NCBI RefSeq assembly: GCF_016907795.1
Contig: NZ_JAFBCR010000001.1
Coordinates: forward strand, 2,294,001-2,358,000
Reading direction: 5' to 3'
DNA length: 64,000 nucleotides
Source of the DNA: Kocuria palustris
GTDB taxonomy: Bacteria; Actinomycetota; Actinomycetes; Actinomycetales; Micrococcaceae
Part shown: piece after piece, positions 16,186 to 23,670 of the stretch
Numbering within the stretch: the stretch's first letter is position 1
Layout: each line of letters begins with the position of its first letter
The notes under the pieces: generated by a model
The model's input: the letters and a program-made list of their open reading frames with translations, nothing else
Database searches by the model: none
Told to the model about the DNA's origin: nothing
Program-made: the position numbers and the translations under genes

Positions 16186-17403
16186 TTGACGACTCACAAG
16201 AGTGAACCCATCGGGACGACGCAAAGCCCGACGGGGGAGGTAGTGGTCGGGGTGATAGCCGACCCCGTCGCCACCGCCCTGACAGTCGCGAAGCATCTCG
16301 AACGGGAACTGCCTGGCCTACTCGCCGAGCAGCTCGTTGACGGTCACTGGAGAGTGGAGGTGCACCGAGAGAGACTGCCTCCCAGTGACGAGAAGCGGTT
16401 TGAGATGATGGACCTGGCAGCCGAGCGTAAGCGGGAACATGGCTGGGACCTCGCGGTATGCGTGACCGACCTCCCACTGATGATCGACCGGCGCCCCGTC
16501 GTCGCTGACGCCGACCACAGTCGGAACCTGGCGGTGGTTTCACTGCCGGCCTTCGGGGCCATGAGCCTACGAAGGCGAGTTTCAGAGGTGGTGACACAGC
16601 TCATTGGGGACATGCGCGGCGGGACCACTCCGAAGAACGGGTCCCAGGCGCATCGGCGGTCACGGGTCCCGGCTCTGGGCGGTGCCTTCGAGTGGACGAC
16701 CCCAAACCAAGACGGGGTCGACGTCCGTATCTTCGCGAACCGCGGGCGTCTTCGGCTGCTCGTGGGAATGGTCCGGGATAATCGTCCGTGGCGGCTGGTC
16801 TCCGGTCTCCGAGGGGCATTGGTGGGAGCGTTCGCGTTCAGCGCGTTCTATCTGTTGAACACCACGCTGTGGGAACTCGCACTCACCATGGCAGCGTGGC
16901 AGCTGGTCGCCGTCGTCGTTGCCTCAATTACGGTGATGATCACTTGGCTCATCGTCTATCACCACCTCTGGGAACGAGCCAAAGATCTGCCGCCGCAGGA
17001 ACGTGAGCGAACGGTGCTGTTCAACGCGTCGACTGTCTTGACCCTCGCTATTGGGCTGACGTGCGGCTATGCGGGGCTGTTCGTCCTGAACCTGACTGCC
17101 GCGCTGATCGTCTTCACTCCGGAGGTGTTCAGCCAGTACGCCGGAGACGAATACGGACTGGGCGAGTATCTCCTGGTGACCCTGTTCGCGACCGCCGCTG
17201 CGACGATCGCGGGTGCGATTGGGTCTGGCTTCGAAAGTGAAGAGTCGGTGCTCGAGGCCGCCTATAGCTACCGGGAGCGCGCACGGCGCGAGGCGCGGCG
17301 CCGCTCACGCCGCGCAGAGAACAATGACAGCGCGGTCCACGACGCGGTGCAGAATGACGACACATCGCGTGCAGAGGACTCCGATGCAGGCCCGGACCGC
17401 TGA
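16186..17403 (+). CDS. Actinobacterial membrane protein of unknown function
   Basis: 405 residues from TTG 16186 with GGAAGGAG 7 nt upstream. The N-terminal ~190 residues are soluble (VVVGVIADPVATALTVAKHL, AVCVTDLPLMIDRRPVVAD); then LRLLVGMVRDNRPWRLVSGL introduces four hydrophobic segments (GALVGAFAFSAFYLLN; MAAWQLVAVVVASITVMITW; LTCGYAGLFVLNLTAALIVF; LLVTLFATAAATIAGAIGSG). The C-terminus is highly charged. The VGMVR-NRPWRL motif recurs in uncharacterised actinobacterial membrane proteins. It sits between the right end of the decayed IS and a related inverted IS end at 17549, so it may have been carried in. Role unknown. Confidence 0.82.
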   Translation: MTTHKSEPIGTTQSPTGEVVVGVIADPVATALTVAKHLERELPGLLAEQLVDGHWRVEVHRERLPPSDEKRFEMMDLAAERKREHGWDLAVCVTDLPLMIDRRPVVADADHSRNLAVVSLPAFGAMSLRRRVSEVVTQLIGDMRGGTTPKNGSQAHRRSRVPALGGAFEWTTPNQDGVDVRIFANRGRLRLLVGMVRDNRPWRLVSGLRGALVGAFAFSAFYLLNTTLWELALTMAAWQLVAVVVASITVMITWLIVYHHLWERAKDLPPQERERTVLFNASTVLTLAIGLTCGYAGLFVLNLTAALIVFTPEVFSQYAGDEYGLGEYLLVTLFATAAATIAGAIGSGFESEESVLEAAYSYRERARREARRRSRRAENNDSAVHDAVQNDDTSRAEDSDAGPDR

Positions 17404-17548
17404 GGAGGCAATAGGTCGGCGGTGGATGGTGGGGCTGAAGTTCTTGGCGGACGTAAGTCCTGCCCGAATGAATGCCCGCTGAGGGATTCCTCAACGAGCT
17501 GCTACGCTCGTTTTTGGTACGACATAGAGGCGATTACCATAGCCATAG

Positions 17549-17566
17549 TGAATCGGCCCGGGTTCT
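17549..17566 (+). repeat. IS terminus-like sequence
   Basis: TGAATCGGCCCGGGTTCTC, resembling the inverted right end of the decayed IS (complement of 16118-16136) and interrupting the 5' side of the gene fragment at 17574. Confidence 0.6.
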
Positions 17567-17573
17567 CAGCCGC

Positions 17574-17666
17574 TCGCCGGAGGACCTGCCGGCGTTCTCC
17601 GAGGCGATCGTGTCCCAACTCGCGGGCACCACGACAAAGGAAGAAAAGGAAGAGGAGACATCATGA
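17574..17666 (+). pseudogene. 3' fragment of an unknown gene
   Basis: The last ~30 codons of a gene (SPEDLPAFSEAIVSQLAGTT then KEEKEEETS-stop) cut at its 5' side by an IS-like terminus. Its stop overlaps the ATG of the following monooxygenase gene (ATGA), so the two were once translationally coupled. Parent family not recognised. Confidence 0.5.
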
Positions 17667-17965
17667 GTGTGACCAAGGGATTGCTGGTGAGGTTTGACGC
17701 GTTGCCCGGCAAGGAGGAGGACGTGAAGGAGTTCCTTGACAGCGGCCGTGCGCTTGTTGAGGAAGAGCCGGCGACCACCGCGTGGTTCGCGATCCGCCTC
17801 GGGCCCTCCTCCTTCGGGATCTTCGATGTGTTCCCCGATGACGCCGGACGTGACGCTCACCTGTCCGGCCCTGTTGCGGTAGCTCTCGGCGAGCAGACCG
17901 GTGCGTTGTTCTCCGAACCGACGATCGAGAAGCTCGACGTGTTGGGCTCCAAACTTCCCGCCTGA
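17663..17965 (+). CDS. Antibiotic biosynthesis monooxygenase (ABM)-like protein
   Basis: 100 residues: MSVTKGLLVRFDALPGKEED, then WFAIRLGPSSFGIFDVFPDD and a C-terminal helix with FSEPTIEKLDVLGSKLPA. This is a ferredoxin-like dimeric alpha-beta barrel (ABM/EthD type), cofactor-poor; members act on quinones or haem or serve as small stress proteins. GGAAGAGGAG lies directly upstream. It follows a broken gene and precedes an FAD oxidase by 140 bp in the same direction, possibly part of one catabolic transcript. Exact substrate unknown. Confidence 0.82.
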   Translation: MSVTKGLLVRFDALPGKEEDVKEFLDSGRALVEEEPATTAWFAIRLGPSSFGIFDVFPDDAGRDAHLSGPVAVALGEQTGALFSEPTIEKLDVLGSKLPA

Positions 17966-18107
17966 CACCACAGACCGGGAGTACTGACCCCGACGTGAGG
18001 GGTCGTTGCGCGCGGTGACTTCGGGCTGACACAGCCCGTTGACGTCGTGGTAGCGGCCCCTTACTTTTGAGGTCTATCTCACATCCTTAACAGATCGAGG
18101 AACCGCG

Positions 18108-19235
18108 ATGACAGGAACTGACGACGTTGCCCCGACGCGTTCACCCGAGGTAGCAGTGATCGGGGGCGGGATCGTCGGTCTGTCGACGGCGTACGCGCTG
18201 CGGGAGCAGGGCGTGCCGGTGCGCTTGTACGAGGCCGGTCTGCCCGGCGGGGGTCAGTCCGCGGGCGAGTCGCGGATCTTCCGGCATGCCCACGACGACC
18301 CGCGACTCGTCGCTTTCGCGCGCGAAAGCCGCGGTATATGGGATGAGTGGGCCGAACACTTCGACGTCGAGCTGGTCTCATCAGACGGTGTCGTGGCGAT
18401 CGGCGACAGCGCCCTGGCGCGGCTGCGGGTGCTCGAGCAGGTCGGCGGCGTGGAAGCGCACGAGATCGATGCCGCCGAGCTCGCCCAGCGAATGCCGCTG
18501 CTCGCTGGGTACTCGGGGCCAGCGGTGCTCGACGAGTCGGGCGGCGCGATCCGCACCCGCGCCGCGATCACGGCACTCGCGGGTGCCCTCGCAGATGCCG
18601 TCACCACCGCGGAAGTCATCTCCATCGATCCCCGCGCCGACGGGACGGTCGAGGTGCGCAGCGTCACCGACCGGGCTGTCTTCTCCAAGGTGGTCGTGTG
18701 CGCCGGCCGCGAAACCGCCCGCCTGGCCCGCAGCGTCGGCCTGTCGCTGCCGGTTCGCCTTGCCGCGCACGTCCGGCTGACCTTCGATGTGAAAGCCGCC
18801 GCCCCGGCACGAGTCGCGTGCCTGCAGGACAGCAGCGGCGTCTTCGGCGAAGTCGGCGTGTACGCGACGCCGCTACCGGGCAACAGCAGTTATTCGGTCG
18901 GACTCAGCGACACCGTCGGCGTCCGCGACGACGGAACGTTCATCGACCCTGCAGCGATTCGATCGCTGGACGAACGCGCGCGCGAATATGTGACACGGGC
19001 GCTGCCCGGTCTCCACCCGGAGCCGCGCGACTTTCTTCACTGCTGGGTGACCGACCTCCCGTGGAGCGAGGACGGCGTGGCCGTGTGGGAGGCAGGCTCT
19101 GTCCTTTTTGTGGCCGGTCACAATCTGTTCAAGCAGGCACCTGCGCTGGGTCGCGCTCTTGCCCGGGCTGCGACCGGCGGCGGTCTCGCCGCCGACCTCA
19201 CGCCCGCCGCTCGCCTCGGCGAAGCCCTGCGATAG
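18108..19235 (+). CDS. FAD-dependent oxidoreductase, sarcosine-oxidase-like
   Basis: 375 residues of the DAO superfamily. The Rossmann motif VAVIGGGIVGLSTAYALREQ starts at about residue 15; SAGESRIFRHAHDDP resembles the region of monomeric sarcosine oxidase/N-methyl-amino-acid oxidase that holds covalent flavin partners; the C-terminal VLFVAGHNLFKQAPALGRAL replaces the usual G-x-x-H-G-F-K-xx-P segment. Expected reaction: oxidation of a secondary or tertiary amine with FAD, giving H2O2. The gene is in the accessory region, downstream of the ABM-like gene, and intact. The precise substrate cannot be told from sequence. Confidence 0.85.
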   Translation: MTGTDDVAPTRSPEVAVIGGGIVGLSTAYALREQGVPVRLYEAGLPGGGQSAGESRIFRHAHDDPRLVAFARESRGIWDEWAEHFDVELVSSDGVVAIGDSALARLRVLEQVGGVEAHEIDAAELAQRMPLLAGYSGPAVLDESGGAIRTRAAITALAGALADAVTTAEVISIDPRADGTVEVRSVTDRAVFSKVVVCAGRETARLARSVGLSLPVRLAAHVRLTFDVKAAAPARVACLQDSSGVFGEVGVYATPLPGNSSYSVGLSDTVGVRDDGTFIDPAAIRSLDERAREYVTRALPGLHPEPRDFLHCWVTDLPWSEDGVAVWEAGSVLFVAGHNLFKQAPALGRALARAATGGGLAADLTPAARLGEALR

Positions 19236-19840
19236 TTCGCCTGACCCCAGAACGGACACACCCAATGGGTAAACGTCTCCTCGTCGAGGACGACGGCAGC
19301 CCGCCATGGGTCAACTCAAAAGTCGCGGCTGGATAGCAGTCACAGGCTCAACCACCTCGTCATGGGGTGTCTTCATCGTGAGGATCGGTACGCGGAGGTG
19401 CCGCAGCGGGATCCGTCACTGCGGGATCCGCTCGTGGTGCGACCCGGCGCGGGATGATGAAACCGCGTCGCAGTGCGGGGTTCGGACCTAGCCGTCAGGG
19501 TGTGAATCGGCCCGGGTTTGATGCCGCTGCTGTCCATCCTTCCGGACTCAAACAGCAGCGGCATCAACCCGGGCCGATTCACGTACTCGTGGGTCGAACC
19601 CAAGGACCCGCGCTACTGCGAGCCCCACATCCTCGTGTGCGAAGAGCCGGTCACCGCTCCCCGGCGTCGAAACCAGACCTGCAGACGAACTTTGAGCCAG
19701 CCGACCAGGCTGCGTGACGATCCAATGTCACCCATCCGAGCAGCAGCCCCTGACCTCGGGCCGCGTTCAACGATCAGAGGCCAGGAGCAGGCTGCACCGG
19801 TCGCTTTGGGCAGTAGACCAAGCCCACCTAGCATTGAAGT
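19236..19840 (+). other. Remnant-rich intergenic stretch
   Basis: About 600 bp holding a 79-bp fold-back IS relic (19503-19581). Directly after it comes a protein-like fragment (YSWVEPKDPRYCEPHILVCE at 19584-19643), likely part of an unidentified gene into which the relic inserted. Nothing intact is seen. Confidence 0.55.
19503..19581 (+). mobile_element. Fold-back (MITE-like) IS relic
   Basis: Begins TGAATCGGCCCGGGTTTGAT and ends ATCAACCCGGGCCGATTCA. The arms are complementary apart from one indel. Both halves match the same left terminus of the decayed IS (15108-15165), the second in inverted orientation, so it is two left ends joined head to head rather than an IS with its middle deleted. 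Confidence 0.75.
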
Positions 19841-20620
19841 ATGGGTACGTTCGAATCACCTGCTGGACGGTCGCGCCGGTCGGTCCTCGCGGGGCTGCTG
19901 ACGGTCCCTTTCGCTGGGCTAGCGAACGGATGTGCACCAATCAGCAGGAACGACGACGAGACTCCGGATGCGCGGATCGCCCTCGTGTACCGCGGCCCGG
20001 CGGGGTGCGCAGGATGCTCGGAAACTCTTGCTGAGCGACTGTCGCAATCACCGCTTGGTATGGACGTTGCGTTTATCGGCCCGCATGAAGAATTCCCTCT
20101 CAAATCAAGTGCCCTTTCTGGAGTCGCTCTCTACGCTCAGCCCGGCGGTGGGGACGATATTCGTGCCGCTGCCCAGAGTTTTCCTGCGGATTTCATCCGC
20201 GGGGTGAGTGACTTTGTGGCTACCGGCGGTAGCTACCTCGGCATCTGCATGGGTGCATATCTCGCAGGAAGCGAGGGCTTCGGCTTTTTCAGTGAATCCG
20301 TCGAGGGGGAGGTGGGCGTTCCCGACTTCCCTGTGAAAGATAGTACGGATGATGTGGTGGCAGTCACGTGGGGCGACACGTTACGATGGACCTACTTTCA
20401 AGAAGGCGCGCGGTTGCCTGGGGACGGCGCTGAGGCCTACGCCCATTACGAGACAGGCGACCTCGCCGCCGCGTGTTATCGGTTTGGCGATGGAAGTGTG
20501 GGCTTGATTGGCCCTCATCCGGAGGCGGACGCAACCTGGTTCGAGGACGCCGATCTCTTTGATCAAGACGGCGACGACTGGCGATATGCGCTCCCGCTCG
20601 TCAAACGGGTTCTCAGTTGA
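19841..20620 (+). CDS. Tat-exported BPL_N/glutamine-amidotransferase-like protein
   Basis: 259 residues. The N-terminus has a twin-arginine signal (GRSRRSVLAGLLTVPFAG) ending LANGCAP, close to a lipobox. The mature domain is class-I amidotransferase-like as in the N-terminal domain of biotin-protein ligases: VALYAQPGGGDDIRAAAQSF, VATGGSYLGICMGAYLAGSE with a nucleophile-elbow Cys (GICMG), and GLIGPHPEADATWF near the end. Extracytoplasmic BPL_N proteins are common but uncharacterised. GC and codon use are lower than the chromosome average. It closes the largest block before att-like copy 7. Confidence 0.8.
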   Translation: MGTFESPAGRSRRSVLAGLLTVPFAGLANGCAPISRNDDETPDARIALVYRGPAGCAGCSETLAERLSQSPLGMDVAFIGPHEEFPLKSSALSGVALYAQPGGGDDIRAAAQSFPADFIRGVSDFVATGGSYLGICMGAYLAGSEGFGFFSESVEGEVGVPDFPVKDSTDDVVAVTWGDTLRWTYFQEGARLPGDGAEAYAHYETGDLAAACYRFGDGSVGLIGPHPEADATWFEDADLFDQDGDDWRYALPLVKRVLS

Positions 20621-20705
20621 CCGTCGGGACGGCCAAGTGCGACACAATTGGCCCAAGGGGGAGTAACAAAGCCCACTCTTGTCCTCCGAAGGCTCACTCC
20701 AGCTG

Positions 20706-20738
20706 CGAAACGCCGTGGAGTTTCGGTTTAACTTCTGA
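20706..20738 (+). repeat. ychF-tail att-like site, copy 7
   Basis: CGAAAC, spacer GCCGTGGA, GTTTCG, then GTTTAACTTCTGA: reads V-E-F-R-F-N-F-stop. Relative to copy 6 both arms changed together (CGGAAC to CGAAAC and GTTCCG to GTTTCG), so complementarity is kept. Last copy in the window. Confidence 0.75.
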
Positions 20739-20778
20739 CGTCATTGATGCGATGCGTTAAGCCTGCCACGCTGGTCGC

Positions 20779-21060
20779 GTGATCAGGTCCTTCGCCAACA
20801 AGGCGACTGAGCGGCTCTGGAATGGCGACAAGTTGCCATCGGTTGATCCCCGTGTCCAGAAGGCCGTCCTTGGAAAGCTGACGCAGATCCACGCCGCCCG
20901 CTTTCTCGACTCGCTGCGTGTGCCTCCCGGCAATCGGCTGGAGTCGCTGGAACACGACCGGTCGGGGCAGCACAGCATTCGAGTCGATGATCAGTGGCGG
21001 ATCTGCTTCCCCCGGAACGATGGAGGTGCTGAGGATGTCGAACTCGTCGACTATCACTGA
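20779..21060 (+). CDS. higB: HigB-family toxin
   Basis: 93 residues: MIRSFANKATERLWNGDKLP, then LTQIHAARFLDSLRVPPGNR, LESLEHDRSGQHSIRVDDQW and a terminal VELVDYH, the hallmark pattern of HigB/plasmid-maintenance killer proteins. RelE-fold mRNA interferase acting on the ribosome. Toxin-first order with higA overlapping its 3' end by 26 nt is usual for higBA. It begins the last cargo block, 41 bp after att-like copy 7. All typical basic and aromatic residues are present. Confidence 0.93.
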   Translation: MIRSFANKATERLWNGDKLPSVDPRVQKAVLGKLTQIHAARFLDSLRVPPGNRLESLEHDRSGQHSIRVDDQWRICFPRNDGGAEDVELVDYH

Positions 21061-21571
21061 CAAGCGGGATCCCATCCACCCCGGTGTGGTCCTCATGGAG
21101 GACTTCATCGAAGGCTTCGGGATCACGCAGCACAAGCTGGCTGTCTCCATCGGCGTCCCACCGCGGCGCATCAACGAGATCGTGCACGGCAAGCGGGCGA
21201 TCACTGCTGACACAGCGCTGCGGCTTGGGCGGTACTTCGGTATCGACCTCCAGTTCTGGCTCAATCTGCAGGCTCACTTCGACCTTGAGCTCGCGCAGGA
21301 CCGGGCTGCCGAGCAGATCGCAGCGATCACTCCACTCGAAGCAGCGTGGCTCGGAAGCTCCCGACGGACCCCGGTCGCCCTATTGCCGGGATCATCGTCC
21401 GGCAGTACCGGCCAGACGATGCCCACTCCACCCGCCACGTCTTCGACAGGGCGATCCGCGGCACTGCGGCGCGCTTCTACGATCCGGCGCCGATCGAGGC
21501 CTGGGCCCAGGGCGGCGACGTCGACCTGGCGTCATGGAATGAGCGCCGCGAGCGAGCATGGACGATCGTAG
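21035..21571 (+). CDS. higA: HigA-family antitoxin with lost native stop
   Basis: From ATG 21035 the first ~104 residues are a standard HigA: PIHPGVVLMEDFIEGFGITQ, HTH KLAVSIGVPPRRINEIVHGK, RAITADTALRLGRYFGIDLQ, ending AAITPLEAAW, about where family members stop (near 21345). The frame then stays open for ~75 arginine/serine-rich residues that are only the shadow of the overlapping GNAT gene. So the natural stop seems to have been lost when a new gene was joined here. It neutralises HigB and should repress the operon. Confidence 0.85.
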   Translation: MSNSSTITDKRDPIHPGVVLMEDFIEGFGITQHKLAVSIGVPPRRINEIVHGKRAITADTALRLGRYFGIDLQFWLNLQAHFDLELAQDRAAEQIAAITPLEAAWLGSSRRTPVALLPGSSSGSTGQTMPTPPATSSTGRSAALRRASTIRRRSRPGPRAATSTWRHGMSAASEHGRS

Positions 21572-22455
21572 CCGAGCTGGAGGGCCGCATCGTCGGGTTC
21601 GCGGACCTTTGCGACGGCGGCCTTCTCGACATGCTGTTCGTCCACCCGGACGCTGGTGAGCGCGGGGTGGCGCGTGCTCTGGTCTCGGCGGTTCTCGATC
21701 ATGCCCGGCGGAACGGAGTGCCCCAGGTGACCACGTATGCGAGCCGGGCCGCTCGGGCAGTCTTCGAGAGGCTCGGTTTCGTCGTCGATCGTGAGAACTC
21801 GGAGAATCAGGTGCGCGGTGTTCTCGTGCCCAACTGCGAGATGCACATCGATCTGACCGAGGACGAGGATCAACTCATAGTCGCGACACATCCGTCAGTG
21901 CCGGAATCCGATACGGCCCCAACCTTGAGTCCACGTTCGGGAGATGCGGCGACGACGGAGCCGTCAGACCTCTCAGCGCTGCGCGTGAAGGATCTGCTGC
22001 AGCTGGAGGCAACCATCGTCTCCGAACTCCGAGGGAGGGGTCTGGTGCGCACCAACAACAAGCCGCTGGGTGACATCGCTGAGCAGATCGTGCTGGCGGC
22101 TCGGGGAGGCGTGCTCGAACCCAACTCGACGAAATCGCACGATGTGACCTCGCTCGATGGTCAAAAGATCCAGGTCAAGGCCATGGGGGCGCGCAAGGTC
22201 GGACGGGCGGGCACATTCAGCCCGTTCCGCAGCTTCGGCTTCGACACCGCAGTGTTTCTCGTCTTCGCCGCGGAGACCTTCGAGATCGTGCTCGCGCGCG
22301 AGGTCCCAGCTGCCGATATCGAGGCTGCGACGAGATGCATCCCTCATATCAACGGTCGCCAGCCGACGCTCCGCCAGATCGAATCCCTGGGCGACGACGT
22401 GACCGAGGAGATGCGGGCTGCGTACGCGGCACTCGATGCAGTGGCCAGGGCGTGA
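21346..22455 (+). CDS. GNAT acetyltransferase fused to a nuclease-like C-terminal domain
   Basis: 369 residues from GTG 21346. Residues ~15-160 are a GNAT domain (IIVRQYRPDDAHSTRHVFDR, LLDMLFVHPDAGERGVARAL, RAVFERLGFVVDRENSE). After a linker rich in Ser/Thr/Pro (SVPESDTAPTLSPRSGDAAT) comes a second domain: LLQLEATIVSELRGRGLVRT, DIAEQIVLAARGGVLEPNST, LDGQKIQVKAMGARKVGRAG and FDTAVFLVFAAETFEIVLA. The IQVKA strand after DxxS/LDGQ resembles the E/D-x-K core of PD-(D/E)XK-fold proteins of the DUF6998 type. It overlaps the run-on of higA, so the module is tightly packed. Function unknown; a toxin-associated or defence role is possible. Confidence 0.78.
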   Translation: MARKLPTDPGRPIAGIIVRQYRPDDAHSTRHVFDRAIRGTAARFYDPAPIEAWAQGGDVDLASWNERRERAWTIVAELEGRIVGFADLCDGGLLDMLFVHPDAGERGVARALVSAVLDHARRNGVPQVTTYASRAARAVFERLGFVVDRENSENQVRGVLVPNCEMHIDLTEDEDQLIVATHPSVPESDTAPTLSPRSGDAATTEPSDLSALRVKDLLQLEATIVSELRGRGLVRTNNKPLGDIAEQIVLAARGGVLEPNSTKSHDVTSLDGQKIQVKAMGARKVGRAGTFSPFRSFGFDTAVFLVFAAETFEIVLAREVPAADIEAATRCIPHINGRQPTLRQIESLGDDVTEEMRAAYAALDAVARA

Positions 22456-22497
22456 CAGCTGCGAACAGAGCGATCCATCAGGATTGAAAGGCCTGGT

Positions 22498-22845
22498 TCA
22501 GGGCCCGCAGATCACCCAGGTGCCGATTCCGAGGAAGCAGTTCGGGCAGAAGTGCGCGGGTCTTGAGTTCTGGCGGTTCCTAGCGCCGGCCCCGTCGCCG
22601 ATGCTATGCACCGGGTGCAGGACAGACCACAGCTTGCGACGCTCGTAGAACCATCGTTCGACGTCTCCGGCGGCTTCCATAGCTTCGCCTTCCGAGGAGA
22701 AGCCGCCGGTGTATCCGGGGTGGATGTGCAGGGCGGGGCCGCCGTCGCCGCGGATGGCCTTGATGTATCCGGTCGTGAGCTCGTATCCGCTGATCCCGAT
22801 CGTCGAGGTGATGCGGCGCAGCAGCGGCCTGTTCTCCATCGGCAT
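22498..22845 (-). CDS. Hypothetical protein with C-terminal CxxC
   Basis: 115 residues (or 113 from the ATG at 22839, MENRPLLRRITSTIG). Central ALHIHPGYTGGFSSEGEAME and WFYERRKLWSVLHPVHSIGD, and a C-terminus ending FCPNCFLGIGTWVICGP. The CPNC pair could be half of a zinc site. No family recognised. Composition is balanced and protein-like on the minus strand, whereas the plus strand overlap is not. It sits at the right-hand border of the hotspot, convergent with the GNAT fusion gene. Confidence 0.6.
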   Translation of the reverse strand: MPMENRPLLRRITSTIGISGYELTTGYIKAIRGDGGPALHIHPGYTGGFSSEGEAMEAAGDVERWFYERRKLWSVLHPVHSIGDGAGARNRQNSRPAHFCPNCFLGIGTWVICGP

Positions 22846-22954
22846 GCGCTTTGCCGTCAGGGCTTCATCGAGGGACGCAGTGCGCTGACGCTGTTCGGGT
22901 GCCTCCGGGGTTCCGCCGAACGGGGTGCTGCGGGAACATGATGACCTCGGGTCC

Positions 22955-23584
22955 TCAGCCGTCGGCGCGGCCGTTTGCAGCAGAGGTGACGAGATCGCTC
23001 TTGCCCAGAGCCTGGCCGGCCTGAATGGCAGCGATCCACGCGTCAGTGTCAGCGACGGCGGCCCAGTTCGAGTGCAGCAGGGCCATGAGCGTCTCGTGCA
23101 CCTGCTGGGCGGAGGCGCGGCCGGCGTCGTTGGCGATGTCGATCGCGCCGGTGGCGTCGGAGAGGACCTCGACGGCGAATCCGAGCGGCTCGGCGCCGAC
23201 GGCCGAGCCGATGACGCAGTTGTTGGTCATGTAGCCGACCAGGGTGACGGTGTCGACGTCCTGCTCGCGCAGCCACTCCGCCAGTCCGGTCTGGGCGAAG
23301 ACGCTGGAGAACTGCTTGCTGACGCGCTTGGCGGCCCGGTCCTCGAAGGCCGCGATCTCAGGGTGGTTCCCGACGGTGGCCGATCTGGAGGCGAAGATCG
23401 GAGCGCCCTCGGGCAGCTCGTGCTGCACCAGGACCACGGGGAGGTCGGCGCTCTCAGCGGCCTCGATGGTCGACCGGATGCGAGCGAGCGACTGTTCGCG
23501 GGGCGGGTGCTGGATCGGCAGAAGGCCATCGAAGTACTCCTGCTGGGCGTCGATGACGATGAGGGCACGGCGAGGTGCGGTCAT
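22955..23584 (-). CDS. Isochorismatase-like cysteine hydrolase
   Basis: 209 residues from ATG 23584, with CAGGAG upstream. Catalytic Asp in ALIVIDAQQEYFDGLLP, Lys in RVSKQFSSVF and Cys in GYMTNNCVIGSAVGAEPLG form the isochorismatase-fold triad. Such enzymes hydrolyse isochorismate, nicotinamide or N-carbamoyl compounds; the substrate here is not predictable. It is immediately upstream, in reading direction, of nothing conserved and probably monocistronic or downstream of the amidohydrolase remnant. Likely ordinary chromosome to the right of the hotspot. Confidence 0.92.
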   Translation of the reverse strand: MTAPRRALIVIDAQQEYFDGLLPIQHPPREQSLARIRSTIEAAESADLPVVLVQHELPEGAPIFASRSATVGNHPEIAAFEDRAAKRVSKQFSSVFAQTGLAEWLREQDVDTVTLVGYMTNNCVIGSAVGAEPLGFAVEVLSDATGAIDIANDAGRASAQQVHETLMALLHSNWAAVADTDAWIAAIQAGQALGKSDLVTSAANGRADG

Positions 23585-23670
23585 GACGGGCTCCTGTTCT
23601 GAAGATGCGCGCTCGTGTTCCCCGCCATCGTCGCAGACCCCCGTCGCGGCCGTCTGCCAGTTCCGACAGA

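Noticed and set aside
6413-20738. Integron attC array
   Set aside because: The repeats lack the RYYYAAC/GTTRRRY core pair and long imperfect arms, there is no IntI, and they clearly mimic ychF codons.
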